From Plut-88900 sp963668115 (GTDB lineage Bacteria > Chloroflexota > Dehalococcoidia > Plut-88900), in the NCBI GenBank assembly GCA_963668115.1, contig OY764147.1:372001-436000 (forward strand): a stretch of 64,000 nucleotides of DNA, read 5' to 3'. This document shows positions 63,150-64,000 of this stretch, in pieces. Position 1 is the stretch's first letter. Every line of letters begins with the position of its first letter. Below the pieces are notes generated by a model. That model worked only from the letters and a program-made list of their open reading frames with translations, was not told the DNA's origin and did no database searches. Both the position numbers and the translations under genes were made by a program.

Positions 63150-63275
63150 TGAGCGGCCCAACTGCCCTGGGGAGGGCGACCAGCCGGTCGGCCCTACGGG
63201 AGCCATGCCCCGCACTGGGGGATGGATTCACGCCATAGGCGCATCTTCGACCCGATGGGGGTCGGGAATGATAAT
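63150..63275. repeat. Degenerate dispersed repeats; no gene
   Basis: The gap 63015-63298 has no gene. It contains a GGATTCACGCC...GGGAATGATA remnant of the hairpin family (GACCC near 63250 against GGGTC near 63260) and a GGTCGGCCCTACGGGAGCC stretch. Copies elsewhere are better preserved. Confidence 0.5.
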
Positions 63276-63298
63276 ACAGGATGGAGAGAGGGTGAGGA

Positions 63299-63574
63299 CT
63301 AGCCGCCGGCTACGGCGGGAACTATGCTTACTTCGTCGCCGCTGTTGACGGCGGTTGTGATGCCGTCTTTGAAGCGGATGTCCTCGCCGTTGACGTAGAC
63401 GTTTACGAAGCGGTGGAGCTCCCCGCTGTCTGCGACGAGTCGGGCCTTGATCCCGGGGTGCTGCGCATCGAGCGAGTCGATACACTCCCTGATGTTCGTC
63501 CCTTCAACGGTGGCGCTGCTTTCTCCGTTGGTCATGCGACGAAGGGGGGTAGGGATCTTAAGGCTGACGCTCAT
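63299..63574 (-). CDS. cysO: CysO-like MoaD/ThiS-family sulfur carrier protein
   Basis: A 91-residue ubiquitin-fold protein ending in the free Gly-Gly (PAVAGG) needed for thiocarboxylate formation. The segments SLKIPTPLRRMT, LHRFVNVYVNGEDIRF and GDEVSIVPAVAGG match, as I recall, mycobacterial CysO very closely, better than ThiS or MoaD. It would carry sulfide for cysteine (or methionine) synthesis. AGGAGG lies upstream of the ATG. It follows the NIL gene by 45 nt. Confidence 0.85.
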   Translation of the reverse strand: MSVSLKIPTPLRRMTNGESSATVEGTNIRECIDSLDAQHPGIKARLVADSGELHRFVNVYVNGEDIRFKDGITTAVNSGDEVSIVPAVAGG

Positions 63575-63619
63575 TTAGGGGACCTCCTAAGTTCTGTTCC
63601 GCAGGTCTGATATGGAATT

Positions 63620-63862
63620 CTAACCTTCTACAATATCGCCGACTATGGGGTCGACGCGGACTCCTGATTCGGAGACCCAGGCGAGGCCGCTGTTGATTTG
63701 CTCTTCCTCACCTTCGAGTTCAAGGATAACCCAGCCCTGGGTGGCGGTTACGTCGGCCCGGCGGATGTTGGTTACGACGTCAAAGTTCTTGCCGAGGCCG
63801 TAGATCACGGGTTCGGTGACCAGCTCGGTGGGGAAGGTGAACTTGGCTTTCATCTTGACCAT
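63620..63862 (-). CDS. NIL-domain protein
   Basis: An 80-residue single NIL domain (KAKFTFPTELVTEPVIYGLGKNFDVVTNIRRADV and GWVILELEGEEEQINSGLAWV). NIL domains are ligand-binding modules found on methionine importers and in homocysteine-forming proteins. The ATG at 63862 is chosen since GGGAGG lies 8 nt upstream and the domain starts here; the frame is open further but overlaps the neighbour. It lies between the partial gene and cysO, suggesting a joint role in sulfur amino acid synthesis. Confidence 0.82.
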   Translation of the reverse strand: MVKMKAKFTFPTELVTEPVIYGLGKNFDVVTNIRRADVTATQGWVILELEGEEEQINSGLAWVSESGVRVDPIVGDIVEG

Positions 63863-63884
63863 CTCTCGGTCCTCCCGGGTGCGG

Positions 63885-64000
63885 CTAGGCCATGGCAGTG
63901 GCTCGAATGCCGTTCCCACGGGCCTCCAGGGCGTCTTCGAAAGAGCTGATGGTGGGTTCAACCATGACGGGGTCTACGATGTCGCTGACGGGCTCCTGGG
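63885..64000 (-). CDS. C-terminal end of an unidentified gene running off the window
   Basis: The minus-strand frame is open from the window edge to a TAG at 63885-63887 and encodes about 37 residues ending in EARGNGIRATAMA. It precedes the NIL gene by 22 nt, so it heads or belongs to the NIL-cysO operon. A PLP-dependent cysteine or threonine synthase would be expected in this place, but the tail alone does not identify it. Confidence 0.5.
   Translation of the reverse strand, partial: QEPVSDIVDPVMVEPTISSFEDALEARGNGIRATAMA

Overview
This is 64 kb of GC-rich, gene-dense bacterial chromosome with no phage, plasmid or IS backbone. I infer a heterotroph from Chloroflexota, possibly of the SAR202/Dehalococcoidia type. 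The hints are lipoproteins whose lipobox runs straight into long Pro/Thr/Glu linkers, two luciferase-like monooxygenases, many amidohydrolases, SDRs and alpha/beta hydrolases, a CysO-like sulfur carrier, and frequent GTG/TTG starts. This assignment rests on gene content read by eye; no marker-gene phylogeny was possible.

Layout. 0-6.7 kb: end of a carboxymuconolactone-decarboxylase-like gene, a metallo-beta-lactamase/acyl-ligase-ACP-acyltransferase operon, a SIS-domain isomerase, a hydrolase and a DUF3237 protein. 6.7-10.8 kb: dcd-ribD-ribE-ribBA-ribH, a complete riboflavin operon. 11-13.3 kb: SIMPL lipoprotein, lepB-pyrE, tRNA-Lys. 13.4-18.3 kb: luciferase-like oxidoreductase, cupin, an orphan PotD-like binding protein and an N-acyl-D-amino-acid deacylase. 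18.5-31.1 kb: a polyketide/fatty-acid synthase locus with a 3459-residue type I PKS, a free ACP, a phosphopantetheinyl transferase and an alpha/beta hydrolase. 31.4-43.3 kb: catabolic and housekeeping genes, including a DMGDH/GcvT fusion, a second PotD-like binding protein, lepA and galU. 43.4-45.3 kb: a repeat-rich zone with a 60-bp minisatellite and dispersed hairpins. 45.3-50.9 kb: a seven-gene operon with five ureohydrolase (agmatinase/arginase) paralogues and two small membrane proteins. 51.3-63 kb: a lipoprotein metalloprotease, alaS, ruvX-aroE-aroC-aroKB, a gamma-glutamyltransferase and a luciferase-like oxidoreductase. 63.3-64 kb: a CysO/NIL sulfur-carrier operon running off the window.

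Two loci stand out. In the ureohydrolase operon, two paralogues keep every metal ligand, two have lost the Asp and His of the DxHxD motif, and one has lost nearly all ligands. The intact and broken types alternate, which suggests catalytic subunits paired with inactive partner subunits. In the PKS, a full reducing, C-methylating module (KS-AT-DH-MT-ER-KR-ACP) is followed in the same polypeptide by a second KS without its HGTGT histidine and a shortened AT without its serine, then by separate ACP, PPTase and hydrolase genes. This looks like a built-in chain hand-off and release system.
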